Below, one piece after another: positions 1-12,710 of a stretch of DNA of 64,000 nt (positions within the stretch are counted from its first letter, which is position 1; each line of letters begins with the position of its first letter). A model generated the notes under the pieces. It did no database searches and had not been told where the DNA came from. It worked only from the letters and a program-made list of their open reading frames with translations. The stretch covers positions 62,001-126,000 of the forward strand of contig NW_002476149.1 in the NCBI RefSeq assembly GCF_000189635.1. Direction: 5' to 3'. Origin of the DNA: Tetrahymena thermophila SB210 (Eukaryota; Ciliophora; Oligohymenophorea; Hymenostomatida; Tetrahymenidae). Both the position numbers and the translations under genes were made by a program.

Positions 1-3000
1 AGTATAAGAATAGGAAATATAAGATAAATAATTCAGATTTGGCTTAAATGTTAATGGATAGAATTAAATATCAAATCAGGAAGAAAATTTAGGTTTGAAA
101 CAATAAACGTCTTTAATTTCTATAGGAAGCTCTCCTTACACATAAAAGATCACTCCATCTCAAGTTTCTAGGTATAAGGAAGAAAGGAGATAAAGTTAGG
201 AATCATCAAGCTCTCCTTTTCAAAGCTTATTCAAAAGAAAATCAATAAGCATTTAATCTTATCAAACATAAATTCAGAAGTAATTAATTAATCAATTGCA
301 ATAACATTCAAACAAACAAAATCCATCTAAATTTAAAAAAAAAAATAGGATATATTACATCTCGAGATATATTTTTACCAAAGTAGGATATTTGCTTCAT
401 TATTAAAAAATGCAAAATTATTTCTTTCGTGAGGAGGAAATAATGAAGGTTAAGTAACATTAAAAACTTCGACTATTACAACATAAGAGAACTACTTCAC
501 TAGATCCTTACTAATCAGACTGTACTCCGTTATCATCAGATTCATTTTAAGCTATTCAGAGTCCCCAATCAACTTTTTCTCAAATCGGCAGTAAATTATT
601 AATTGTTAAAGATTCTTTTTTATATTTAATTACAATCATTACTAGGTATGAGTCCTTTTTTAAACTCTCCTCTAAGCAGTAACAGTAGTGGTGCAAATTA
701 AAAAGGCTCAAAAGAAGATTAATTTAATGTTACAATTCTTTATTAAAAAGTAAATGAAAATACTGACATTCATGATCAAAAGTACTAAGGCCTAATATAA
801 ATTTTAAGTAACCAATCAATTTGATATTTAAATTCTAATAATAACTAAAGAAATTTACTTTGTTATTTAGGAAAAGTACGTCATCTAGAAAATGAAAATC
901 ACATGCTTTCTAAAAAAGCTAAGGCTCTCTTTTATAACATAAAAATTTTAATTTTGGATTAGGAAGAAAACTTTATATAAAAAAGATAGTTTTTATTGCA
1001 CAAATTTTTTATTTGGAAAATGAAAAGATGGTACACTTAATATAAAAGATAAAAGACAGAGAGTAAAAAAATGTCTCTTTTTGTTAATTAATACAAGGAA
1101 AAGTAGGTTTGTAGAATATGTGATTAAAAAGTATTTCTTAAACACTTCAAGTATCACTCTCAGCTTTGCAAGGAAAGAGAAGAAATTAAAAAAGATCTTA
1201 AAATTAATATGAAATAAATTAATAGTGAAATGTTTTATTTTTTATAAAAATCAAGAAGTTTAGGAATTAAATGCTAGCTCTTGTAAAAAAAAATTGAAAA
1301 AATCTTTAAACTTCAAGAATAAAATATGGGAAAATAAATTTAAGTATTGAGAAGGAAGTCTTTTTAAACGTTTGCTGATGATAAAACAAATAAGGCAATT
1401 ATAGAATAAGGCAATAAAAATAAAAAAAGTTCTAATTCTTTTAAAGAATACTTGAATAATTAGAGATAAAGAAATTCTCTACAATCAACCTCAACAGAAA
1501 AGTTACAAATAGAGAATAAATATTCTAAATCTAGCTTGAACCACATATAAGATATTAGTTATTGCTAGATACAAGAAGACGTAAATGATGATAATTCAGC
1601 AAGTAAAAGTTCATCTTCTTCTTCCTCAGATTCAAATGATGAAAATGATACTAAAAATGGTTATAAATAGGATTCCTTATCTTAATTTGATAAAGATCAT
1701 GATAAAGGAAGCAAAAAGGGTAGCAGAAAAAATAGTTCTTCTGCCAGTAGATAAAAATTAGGAAGTAGTTCATCGCTAAATAGCAAAAGAAAAAAATCGA
1801 CCTCTTAAGATATTTAAAATAAAGAAAATTAGCCTTATTCTTCAAGTAATTAGTTACAGTAATAACAATAAAATTCATAGGAGCAGATATAAATTAGCTC
1901 TTTGGCTTCAATTGATAAGCAAAATTCCAAAAATGAGCTACCTATTATAAACGAGTAAACAGAATATGAAGAGGATCACTCAAAGCCTTTTATTAATTCA
2001 GATAAGGGTATTAGACCAATTGGATTTAAAAGCAATACTCCTAAGCACTCTATCAAAATTGGAATTGTTAAAGAAGCTATTTCAGCCAGTTCAATCCTTT
2101 GCACTTCTGATGAAGAAGAAAAGATGTAAATATTAATTTGATAACTGAAATTTTTATATTAAATTTCTTTAAAATAGCGTATCATAAGTATATTGTCCCA
2201 GTACTCCTAATATAGATATATCAAATTAGGCTGATACAAGGAAAATATAAGTTTGTAAATTAGGCTAAATTATTGAAGAAGCAGAAACTAGCAAGAATCC
2301 CTCTAAAGATGATAAAATCCTAGGTCCTAATGATATTGATAAAGATAGCTCTGAAAATGTAGGAGAAAGCTTGGCTGAATTTGAAAAAAAATCTAGTGAA
2401 GAAGAAGTAAATAGAAGTAAAGATTAAAGCTCTTTGAATAAAAAAAAATAGCAATTAATTACTCAAAGTATCAAATCTTTAGTTGCTCAGTAGTTAGTGA
2501 CAGAAGAAGATGAGTTGATTCAGGATAAATAAAATGAGGTTCATTAAGATGACGATAGTTAGCCTTCTCCTGGATTTTATAATATAGACCAATTTTAGTA
2601 ACAAAAAGTAGATGAAGAAGAAATAGAATAAAAGGTTTCTCAGCTTTCTTTAAAATCATATAATTAAATGGACTAGCTAAAATAATCTAATAATTCCAGC
2701 TTATATGAAAATAATGAGTAAGTTTAAAAAGATAAAGATAATGTTTAAGATATCAACCCATTAAATTAATCTGTAAAGAGCTCAAAATCTGTTTCTTAGG
2801 AAGACAAAAAAATATCTCAAGAATCTGAAAACGTGCACAATAACTAACCTACTTAAGAATAATTTTTAATTTAATAAGTTTCCCCTTTACCTGAAATTTT
2901 TGAAAAGGAATTCAAAGAAATCAATTGCAAGAATAATTATTAGTATTAAGAATCTAATTTATTTTAATCTTCAACTAACAGAATATAAAATAATAGTAGC

Positions 3001-6000
3001 TCTTAGACATAGTAAGATAGTTTAGTGATGAATTAATTTAGTGGTGACGATAAAACTTTGAACCAAATTTAAAATAACTCCCTCTCTAATAAATCTTCAA
3101 ACGTGAATTCACCAGACATTAAGTCAAATAAAAAAAAGTAAGCTTTAAAAGAAGACTTGAAAGAAAAGTTTAATATTCTTTAAAAAAATATTAAAAATAA
3201 CGAATTCTTAAATGAGATAGAGTCTGAATTTAGTTCAAGTGGAAAGAATAATATCAATTCTTCTAAAGAAATGTAGAATAAATCCAACAATATTCGCTTG
3301 TAGTTAAATCGCTTAGCATCCCAGGATATTACTAATATAAATTCCCCTTTTAAAGTATATCAATAATTATCAGTTGCAAATTCAGATGATAAACTGCCCA
3401 ATAGCTCACATGCTAGCAAAAGCAGCTTAAAAGAAGAGACTAATAATAAATCTTAGAAGCAATAAAAGCAAACTGAAGATAATTTCACTTTTTCTTAATT
3501 TAACTTGAATTAAACTTAAAATAACATCCCTCAATAACAGATTTCTTTTATTTCTAATTCATTAGAAAAGAGCAAATAATTTATAGGAAATACAGAAAAT
3601 AATATTGAATAAGAAAATTAAAAGGGTTAAGAGTCCTAGCAAACTATTAAGCATATTTATCCTGTTAACTTGAGATAAAGGATTGTTAGCAATCCAAATC
3701 CATCATAATTGGCATATCAAAGAGAAAACAATTCAACTTCACCATCTTCTTCTAGTTCAAACAATGGAGATAATAAATAATTAAATTCTATAAGCTTTAC
3801 TCAATTCAAAGAAGGCGGGATTATAGACACGAAAAGAAAATCTCTCAACAAACCAACAAAGAAATATGGATCACCTTTAAAAAAACACACTCCCTTAAAT
3901 ATAACTCCTAAAAATAAAGACAATTAATTAGTTTAAGACATTGTTAAGCTCAGTAATAACTTTGAATTGAAAATTAAGTAGCACCAACTTAAATCTAACC
4001 ATATTTGTCTCAGAATATTTGAGCTTATATAGCAACTTAGCAAGATGTTTTTTATTTAGGACTTTTAAAATAACTGGAAAAGTAATCAATCAATTAATTA
4101 ATTATTTTTATTTATTTATTTTGTTTAGGCTTAATCTCAATTTTCAATACAAATAAAATAGGAAAAAGAATGATACTTGAAGATAATAAATAGAAAATCG
4201 AGTATTTGTTATAAAAATCAATGATCCCTAAGGACTATGCCTCTAAGATATCAAATATTCTCTTAACATTTGCAGTAACAAATATTTTGTTCCCAATAAC
4301 AATTTTAAAAAATTAATATTTATGAAAATAGCATAGAGTTGAATTGCTCGAAAAATTATAAAATATTGAAAGACAACTCACAAAATAAGTAGAAGACATC
4401 AACGAGGAAATAGAGAGAACAGATGACAATTTATCTAATGACTCTGGTGCTACTAAATAATCTAATATAACTTCTAACAAAGTCACAAGCAGCAAATAAT
4501 AATTGCAGAATTAACAGTATTTAGTAAGATAAAAATTCAAAAGTGGAACTCATATAAGCAGTAGGACTTAGATTTCTAAAGATTCCTACTACTTAGAGTC
4601 TCCAACAACATAGTCAGACTAGCAGTCAAACCCTTCTAATAACAATCTTACATCAAACGTTCAGCAAATCTCTCCTCTTAAAAACAACTACTTAATTTAA
4701 GGTATTAGCACTTTACAAAATGGTAAAAATAAAGCTACTTCAGCTTCAGCAAATTAATCTCCTGAAAAATAAGAAACTCAAGCTCATAATTCTCACTCTT
4801 AGGAATAAAATATAGAAAACCCTCGTTTACAGGAAAGAGCTAGTTCCTTTCCAAATAACTCCACTTTTCATGAGTTCAATAATATTAATCAAGACTCAAG
4901 TAATTTAAACAACGATGAAATACAAAGTCATTCTAATTCTAATTCTACTATGCAACAATCAAGTGTAGAGGAAGGAAGGTAAAAGTCATTATCAGTAGTA
5001 AATTCACAGACAAGCATGCTTTTAAAAAATGTAAAAATTAATTTTAGGTTTAAGTATAGTATCATTTTTTTTAATTGTTTTTTTGAAAATAGAAAAGAAG
5101 AATGAGCGCCTAAAATAATTTAACTTTGGACATTAAAAATAAAATAGTCTAAAAGATAAATTTAGAACTATCTAACTAAAACCAGCAAAATGAAGATAAA
5201 TTTAGCTTTAAAGATGAGGATATTAGCAAAAAACTGAGTACTTATGAAAAATTTGATTTGATTATGAAGTAAGCAATGCAAAAATTTGAAAGTGATCTCT
5301 TTAATTTTGAAAAACCTTTAAAGTATAATAATGGATATTTTTCTGATGGGTGTGTTGAAAACTGTTACTAATCTTTAGAAAACATTGTGTAAAATCAACT
5401 TTTTAATTTAAAAAAAATATTTTATTTATTTATTAATCATTTAAAGTAAAAAGGAAAGTAACCACCAAATTAATATTGGAGATTTCGAATTTCTTAAACT
5501 AATCAGCAAAGGAGCTTTTGGTAGAGTTTGGCTTGTCAAAAAGAAGAACACTGATAATGTATATGCTATGAAAATAGTTAATTTAGCAGAAAAGGTTAAT
5601 AAATAATTTAAAAAAAAAAAAATTTTTGAAACTTTAATAATTATAAAAAAAGATGAATAAAAACAACTTGATGAGTCTCTAGAACGAAAGAGACATTTTT
5701 GGGATTGTTTCTGGTGATTTTTTCGTCAAAGCAGTATATACATTTGCTCATGAAAGTTATCTCTGCTTTGTTATGGAGTATATGATAGGAGGTGATTTAG
5801 GTAGTATTCAATAGCAGTTTGGAGTTTTAGAAGAATCAGTAGCAAGGTTTTATATTGGTAATTATAGTTTAAAAATAGAGAACTCAATCATTAATTAAAT
5901 AATTTATTTTTAATTTATTAGCTGAAATAATTCTAGCATGCAGTTAACTACATAAAGCGGGTATTGTTCATAGAGATTTAAAGCCTGATAACTTGCTACT

Positions 6001-7505
6001 AGACAGCAAAGGGTAAACTATTAAATAAATTATTTCAATCAGTCAATCATCAAAATTCATTTTTTAAATTAGTCACTTGAAATTAACTGATTTTGGCTTA
6101 AGTGATATGGGTATGAGAAGCAGAAATATGGAGAATTCAAAATAAAAAAAATTCAGATAGGAATATAATAATTTGAAGAGAGGGATGGATAGAATTAGTA
6201 GTATTAAAGGAGCTGATAAGATATTTTCTTCCCTAACTCCATAGAGTAAAAGTGATAAAACTAGGGAATTAAAGCAGATGAAAACTAACCTCGATGTTAT
6301 CCTCAACAAAGAAACAAAAAAAATGAAAAATAAGAAAAAATTTCGTATCATAGGTACTCCTGATTATATACCCCCAGAAGTTATTAAGGGAAGCAACAAT
6401 TTAAATTGTGCAACATTAGATTGGTGGAGTGTAGGAGTTATTTTGTTTGAAATGCTTGTGGGAATACCTCCCTTTAATGATGAAACTGTAGAAAAAATAT
6501 TTGACAATATCATCAATATGAGAGTTCCTTGGGATTAAATTAATATAGGTATTTATTTATATTATCAACTATTATTTTATTTTAAATATTGATTAACTAA
6601 CTTATTTCTTTAAATTAATTAGGATATGGAGAAGACGAAGTTTCTCCTGAAGCTGAGGATTTAATTAAAAAGTTAATGGATCCAAACCCACAAACTAGAT
6701 TAGGTGCTAATGGAGTTGAAGAAGTATAGTCACATCCTTTTTTTAATAACTTTGATTGGGATAACGTAAGAAAAATGAATGCTCCTGTTATTCCAAAAGT
6801 AAAAAATGTTTTAGATACAAGTAACTTTGATAAACAGATAGAGTATACAGAAAGAGAAAAGATAGACCCTTTTTACGGACTCTCTAAAGGTTAAGAAGAT
6901 GTAATAATTTTTAAATAAGTAAATTCTTAGATAAAGTTAAATTTTATGAATAATATAAAGGTTGACAAAGCAAAAGATATTTTAAAAGCTTACAACTTTT
7001 AAATGAAGAGATATGATATTCTCTATGAAGAAAATTGTTAATAACTAGAAGAAATTCAGAAAAAAATGTAATTTTTTATTGCACAAATAATTTAATTTTA
7101 TTGTATAATTTTTGATGAAAATTAATTAGGAAATTCATGGAAGAAGAAATTAAAAAAGATGAATAAGAATTAGAAAAACTAGAAGTCGAGTATGGTTCTG
7201 ATGATGAAGATTCATAAGAAGCCCAACCATTTAATATACCCAAGAGTGTTGTTACTTTTTAGGATTTGGAATAAATAGGCAGCAATCCTATTACTATGAC
7301 TTTTCCTAGATTTAATAAAGAAGAAGTTGATAGCTCTTACAATTCTTTGAGAAACATTTCAGATAATACCCAAAGCTAGCATAATTCGCAGCCTAATTCT
7401 AATAAATTGCTAAACAATAATGATTGCACATCAAAGAATCAGTTCAACAAGATTTAAGAAGATGACCAAGAGCATTAAATAAGCAATAACTGCATTGAAT
7501 TATGA
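1..7505 (+). CDS. Rim15/IRE/MAST-like AGC protein kinase with zinc finger (5' end outside window)
   Basis: The frame is already open at base 2, so the start probably lies upstream; the first internal ATG of interest is at 443. A CxxC...HxxxH...C finger (CRIC...HFKYH...C) at 1110-1169 resembles the zinc finger of plant IRE and fungal Rim15 kinases. A very long Gln/Asn/Ser-rich region follows, to about 5400. The kinase domain runs from about 5475 (IGDFEFLKLISKGAFGRVWL) through VHRDLKPDN near 5970 and TDFGLSD near 6090. A basic, Ser-rich insert of about 75 residues separates DFG from GTPDYIPPEV near 6350, as in the split domains of the Greatwall/MAST/Rim15 group. It ends with SHPFF near 6735 and an acidic Gln-rich tail to TGA at 7503-7505. 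Likely introns are near 600-650, 810-868, 2148-2192, 4082-4127, 5040-5093, 5390-5450, 5595-5653, 5860-5921, 6014-6072, 6545-6624 and 7070-7130. The family is sure; orthology to one member is not. A nutrient or cell-cycle role is known for the family, not shown here. Confidence 0.88.
1110..1169 (+). other. zinc-finger motif in the AGC kinase
   Basis: The motif is CRICDQKVFLKHFKYHSQLC. Two Cys, two His and a final Cys are spaced like the C2H2/C-type finger that precedes the kinase domain in plant IRE and yeast Rim15 proteins. It supports placing the gene in that branch and not among generic AGC kinases. Zinc binding is inferred from spacing only. Confidence 0.7.
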
Positions 7506-8245
7506 GACAGTTTATTAAAAAAAAGTAGCAAAGCAAAAGTAATTAATTAACTAAATTAAATATTAAATAAATAGTTACGAGTAAAAAAAGTAAAAAATAT
7601 TATAATTTATAAATACTATAACAAATAAAAGCTATGAATATTCAATAAAAAACAACCAATCAATCAAATAAAAACAAACAAACAAACAAAAAACAGACTA
7701 ATTCCAATAACAATAAATTACTTAGACTCAATTTTTTATCAAAATATATAAAAAAATATTTTTTTTCAATAAGTTTTTCCATTACTAAAATAATTCATTC
7801 AGTTAATTTATTTAGTTATGAATGATTAGATTAAAAAGTAAACAAAATAATTATTATATATAATAAATACTGTTTGAAAAGTTTAAAAAAACAAATCATA
7901 CTAATAATTTCAAGATCCATAGGATCATCCATTTATCAATAAATAAACATAATAATAATAAATCAAGCAAACAAACAAACATAAAAACAGTAATACTATT
8001 TCTATTTATTCTTAAATTCTTTTTTGATCACATTAATAATCAACTAACAACTTAATTAGGCTCAAACATTCGTTTAATTTATATTTCTATATTTATTAAT
8101 AAGCATTATATTTTAAGTTCATTCATTTTAAAAAATATTTTCTTTCTATATATATATTTATTTATTTATCTACCTCTTTTAATATTGCAAAATATTATTG
8201 CTTTTAAAAATTATTTTTATAATTATTTTATTCTAGCTTTTTTTA
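7506..8245. other. intergenic, convergent 3' ends
   Basis: This AT-rich spacer lies between the tails of the plus-strand kinase and minus-strand ORC2. It must hold both 3' UTRs. Short runs of an AACA repeat occur near 7675-7695 and 7970-7985. I see no open frame with coding character and no RNA gene. Confidence 0.6.
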
Positions 8246-9679
8246 TCAATTTTAATAGCTATCATCATCACCATCTTCTTCACTACTTTATGAAGTAAAG
8301 CTACTTTTTTTATTCTTTTATTACTTATTTTTAGTTTTCAAAATTCCAGAAGTTTTCTTATTAAACTTATGTTTTTCATTTTCTGAATCTGATAAGCTCT
8401 CACTACTATTTTTTTTCTTTTTACCTTCTCTTCTTGTTTATCTATATTTTTTTTTACCTTTAACATCTTCATCTTCACTTTGAGAACTGTTTTAGCTGTT
8501 AGATATTATTTAATTCTCTTCTTCCATATCTTTTACTGAATTGTTTTCTTCCTCTTCTTCCTGCTCCTAATCTTCTTCTCCATCCTCCAACTTGTTGTTG
8601 ACAATTTTTTCTAAAATTTGTCTGCTGAAATTCATTGTATAGTAAGTTTTTTACTAGTTTTCTATTGAAATTATAACTTTGTGATCAAGTATTTCAAGTA
8701 AATTTTCTTTTAACTGCTACTCACTGTTCAAAATCATTTCATCAATTAGCATTTCTAATAACTCTTTTAAAGTTAAACCAATAATCTATCCATCTTCAGT
8801 TAATCCATTTATTTAAATAGCTGTTCCTGGATTTTAATCTAATTTATCTTAAATATATTTTGCAACAAACTATATTATTTCTTTTTAAACTTTTGTCAGA
8901 CTTCTAAAAATATATTTAAGAGATTCTCCTTCTTTTTCTTTTTTTAAGTTAAATGTATTTTAGGAAACTTTGAATTCATGTAGATAGCATTAATGAGTAT
9001 GGACTTCTATGAAACTAAAATTAAATGACTCTAAAACTTTAGAAGTCAGAATAATTGGATACTTCACATGATCAATACTACAAACAGCTTTTATATATGG
9101 TAAATTTAGTACAGCAGATAAAATTTTGACAGAATCTTACTCAATAAATTATTTAGAATCTATATTATGAAATAGAATTAAAATAAAAGGTACTTAAGAG
9201 GAAATTTTTCCCATATTTTCCTCTTATTATTTTAGATACTCTAATATTCCTTCAATTCTCTTTTAACCAGAGTTTTACCCAGTAATCTTTACCACAATGT
9301 ACTTTAGTTTTTATAGAATTTGCTATATTTAAGTAGCTGCTGAATATCCTTAAATGATTAATTTAGGGTAATTAATAAATTAATCTGATATTTCTTAAAT
9401 AATTTGTCTCTTAGAGCCATAACCATGTAAGCAAACATTAAATCCTGATTGTATCATAAAACATGATTTCACAATTGCTTTAGCTTTGTCTTCTTTTACT
9501 TTTTCAGTGTCTTCTACTTAATATTTATCTTCTAAATAAGAAATCAAGTTTTTATTGTTAAACTCAATGACTTCATCTGCAGCTTATTTCTTTTTATCTT
9601 CTTTGGATAAAGAAATATAGTCCTTTTAAATACCATATTTTTCCTAGAATTCCAATCTTTCCTGTTAATTATTTTGCAT
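8246..9679 (-). CDS. ORC2: origin recognition complex subunit 2
   Basis: A single intronless frame of 477 codons plus TGA. ORC2 is a structural AAA+-like/winged-helix subunit of the nuclear complex that marks replication origins. Typical stretches are SGFNVCLHGYGSKRQIIQE (degenerate P-loop-like region), IIQGY, FILILFHNIDSKQ, a VCSIDHVKYPIIL segment matching the family 'ASIDHxNxPL' motif, and FRSLTKVQKEI leading into the C-terminal winged helix. The final 100 or so residues are an acidic/basic low-complexity tail (EEEEENNSVKD, KKKYRQTRR, SSEEDGDDD) that usual ORC2 proteins lack. The N-terminal region is short compared with animal ORC2. The start is the first Met after an AT-rich leader, at 9679; a short upstream exon cannot be excluded. 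Confidence 0.92.
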
Positions 9680-10271
9680 GAAGTTTAATGTATTTATAAA
9701 CTCTTTTATCCTAAAAAATATGTGTCTTTACGAAAATAGTGCTAAAAAATAAAGTAAATTAAAAGATACAAAAATTAAAATTAATATCTAAAATAAGGCG
9801 CAAAAATTATTTATTAAATTAAAATTTTTAAAAATTTTTATAAGGTTTTAAAATTTTACAGTTTATATAATTTTAAAATAAATATTAAGTTTAATTTTAT
9901 TTACAGTTAGAATTAAATTATTTTAAATGAAATAGATTAAATATTGAATTTCATAATGTTTTGAACTATCAATTAGTTAATTAGTATATATAAATGTTAA
10001 GTGTTTTGTAGAATGATGGTTTTTTTGTTTGTTTTTATGTTTAGCTAATCAAATAATTTAGTTATTATTCTTCTAATTTTAGTTATTAATTATTTACTTA
10101 TTTATTATTATATGTTAATTTATACAATAATGTTAGACTTTCTTATATTTAGCAATTATGCTTATTAATAAAATCAGCTCACAATTTTATTTAAAAGCTA
10201 ACAAGTCTACTCATTTTCTTTAGATTATTGTATGTGGTAGTTAATTGATCCTCAAAAACATCATTTTCGCT
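9680..10271. other. intergenic
   Basis: AT-rich spacer upstream of ORC2 and downstream of the LRR gene, with both genes on the minus strand. It should contain the ORC2 promoter. No coding frame, tRNA-like cloverleaf or notable repeat was seen. Confidence 0.55.
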
Positions 10272-11837
10272 TCATTAGTTATAAAACATTTTTTAAATTA
10301 AGAGCTTTATTGATAATAAAAAATAAAATTACGACAGATCAAGCGATATTATATTTATCCTACTACATTTTTTTAAGCTTTTTGAAAGAGCTTAAGTTCC
10401 ATCAATATTGATTGAATTTTTCCTTTAAAAAATAGAAAAATATTAGAAGATAATAAATCAAATCAATTAATTACTGTAAACTAATATCGAGATTATTAAA
10501 TTTTTAACATCTTTCTAAGATCTTTCCAAGTTATATTGCCCCATCATTTTGTATATCATTTTAGCTTTATTAATTATTTATTTTAGAATAGAAAAAGTAA
10601 AATTAAGAATGTAAATATTTTCTTACTATAAGTCAAGATGTACTTTGCTTAAATTTTTACATTCTAGTAGAACCTTGTCTAAGTTCTAGACTCCTGTAGC
10701 ACCAATAGAATTTTCTCTTTTATAAAAGAAAATATTAATTAATTTAGCCGTGTTTTAATAAGATTTAATTTAAGCAATCGCGCAAATCAAATAATAATTT
10801 CTTTACTTTAAAAATACAGAGAGATTTGTTATATTTTAGCAGTGTCCCAGTCCTTCAGTAATAAATTTCAAACCTTCTGGTCCTAACTAATTACCCCTAT
10901 TTAAATTAGAAAAAAATTAATATTTTATTAGTTCTTTAAATATGTTTTATATTTGCATAAATATTTTTTTAAGTTTCTTTATCAAAATGTTTAATTTAAT
11001 ATATTAGTTATTTACCATAAATCAATGCATAAATCAGTAACATTGTGGGTTTATTTGAAAATTTGGGCTAGTTCTTTTGCGCCTACTTTACCAATTCTTG
11101 AACAACTTTTTAAAAAAAATTAGATTAACTCAGGTGAAATTAAGTCTAAAATATAAAGTTTTTCTAATTATCTAACGTAAAGATATTAATAATAATAAAA
11201 TACCCAAAATCTATTTTCAAGTACTTTAGATTTTTACAAAGCTTAAGACTTTCTACAATTTACTTAGTTCCTTTTTCACCTATTTAGTTCCATCTAAATA
11301 TTATTTAAAAATTTTAAAATGCTAAATCTACATTTTTTTGTATTAAAAATTACCTTAAAAATAATTACAAATTTTCTACTTAATTGAGATATTTTAAACC
11401 ACTTGCAAGTTATATTGCTCCTTCTTCGCTAATTTAATTGTTTCTATAAATATAAAAATGTTTAAATTTTATCATAAAAAAACGGAATTATATTTTTAAA
11501 AATATTGATTAAAAGTTGTTTTTATCACATTTATTTCTTATTATCTATAATAAGCTTTGAATTTATTTTGATGCTAAATAGTAAATATTTACTGTAAAAG
11601 GATAGACACCTCTGTAAGATTTCTGCAATTTTTTAGTTCTTCTCCTAGCTATTTGGCTCCTTCATTACCAAGCAAATTGAATCTATGTGAATATAAAAGC
11701 AAAATAATTCATTAAATTAAAGTAGAAGATACATAAAATAGCAAAAAAGTAGTAGAAAATTACCTTAGATCAATAAGCATTTAGGTTATATCTTTAAATG
11801 ACTACTTTCTGAATTAAGGAAGAGATGAAATGAGCAT
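10272..11837 (-). CDS. leucine-rich-repeat (RNI-type) protein, one repeat per exon
   Basis: Eight or so exons of about 75-95 bp each encode one LRR of the form 'N.(I/L)G..G...L...L..C.NL..L.(I/L).L'. In order these include RFNLLGNEGAKQLGEELKNC near 11640, ISEEGAIQLASGLKYL near 11420, RWNQIGEKGTKQIVESLKLC near 11270, IGKVGAKELAQIF near 11070, NQLGPEGLKFITEGLGHC near 10870, ENSIGATGVQNLDKVLLEC near 10690 and GAIQLGKILERC near 10530. A last repeat and a short tail end at TGA (10272-10274). These are RNI/NLRC-like repeats typical of the big ciliate LRR family; partners are unknown. The start at ATG 11837 opens MLISSLPQFRKQSFKDITQM and joins smoothly to the first repeat. A further 5' exon is possible (see 11880-12500). 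Confidence 0.72.
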
Positions 11838-11879
11838 TCTGTAATAAAATAAAAATAAAATAAAATTATTGGATTGCTT

Positions 11880-12453
11880 TCAAAGATCTTTTTTGATTCT
11901 TTGTTTCTTTAATATGTATTCTAATTTGAATGTAGAATACTTAAATTCCTATTTAAATAATTTAAACTTTTCAGCAATTACTTGAATATATGTGGTTCGC
12001 TTATTGGTTTCTTGACTTATTTGTGAATGTGATATGGCTATTAATTTTAAAGTTTCTAAATAGATAGAGTTTTTGTGATTCTTTTTTTTTATATATCTGT
12101 TGGTAAAAGGAGAATTTTAATTATTTATAATTTAAAAAGTAGTAGGAATTGAAAATTTAAAGTAAGCTAAATAAATCAAATAGATAATTGCAATTAAACG
12201 AGTTAAGTGAGTTAAATTTAAAAACTAAAAATCACATAAAATTTTTATTACCACAATTTATAACTAAAAATTAGTGCAAAAGAACATATAGACTTACAAA
12301 ATTATTATCATATTGATCAAATAATTTGATTAATTTGTATTCATCATAAATTTTCGCATAATACCTCGAATAATTAAATATTAATTGTAGTCCATTTGTA
12401 TAATTCTTATGAAATAAATAGTTATACATGAAATTATATAAAATACTATTCAA
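11880..12453 (-). CDS. doubtful small two-exon reading frame
   Basis: A 60-codon frame opens at 12453 and runs to LFDQYDNNF before a good donor GTAAGT near 12290. An acceptor-like ACCAACAG lies near 12110, and open frames continue to about 11880. One of these (with LKLIAISHSQISQETN) ends in TGA at 11880-11882, 43 bp before the LRR gene's start. The pieces could be a small gene, a decayed copy, or 5' exons of the LRR gene. I recognise no domain, and the frame choice after the intron is not settled. Confidence 0.2.
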
Positions 12454-12710
12454 TAAATAATACTTTTAGCTATAGATGCTCAATTACATAATTAAATTTG
12501 ATTATTTTTAATCTAAAATTTTTTAAAAGTACTTACATGAATTTTTAAAATGTCTGATAATAGTTTTTTATTATGTTACTTTATTTTCTTTTTGAATGTT
12601 TAACATTAAAAATAGGTTAGTCTAATAATAGTTATATATTATATTACATTATTTTTTTTGAATATTTAACATGAATAATACAATAAAAATAAATTGATTT
12701 TAGGCGCTAT
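12454..12710. other. intergenic
   Basis: Short AT-rich stretch between the coiled-coil gene's stop and the doubtful frame. Two similar ~60-base AT-rich segments follow each other around 12550-12680 (each with 'ataatagtt', then 'tttgaatgtttaac' or 'tttgaatatttaac'), suggesting a small local duplication. Nothing coding was seen. Confidence 0.4.

Noticed and set aside
1651-1878. Minus-strand aromatic-rich 75-codon frame
   Set aside because: Antisense of the Ser/Asn/Lys-rich coding region of the AGC kinase gene.
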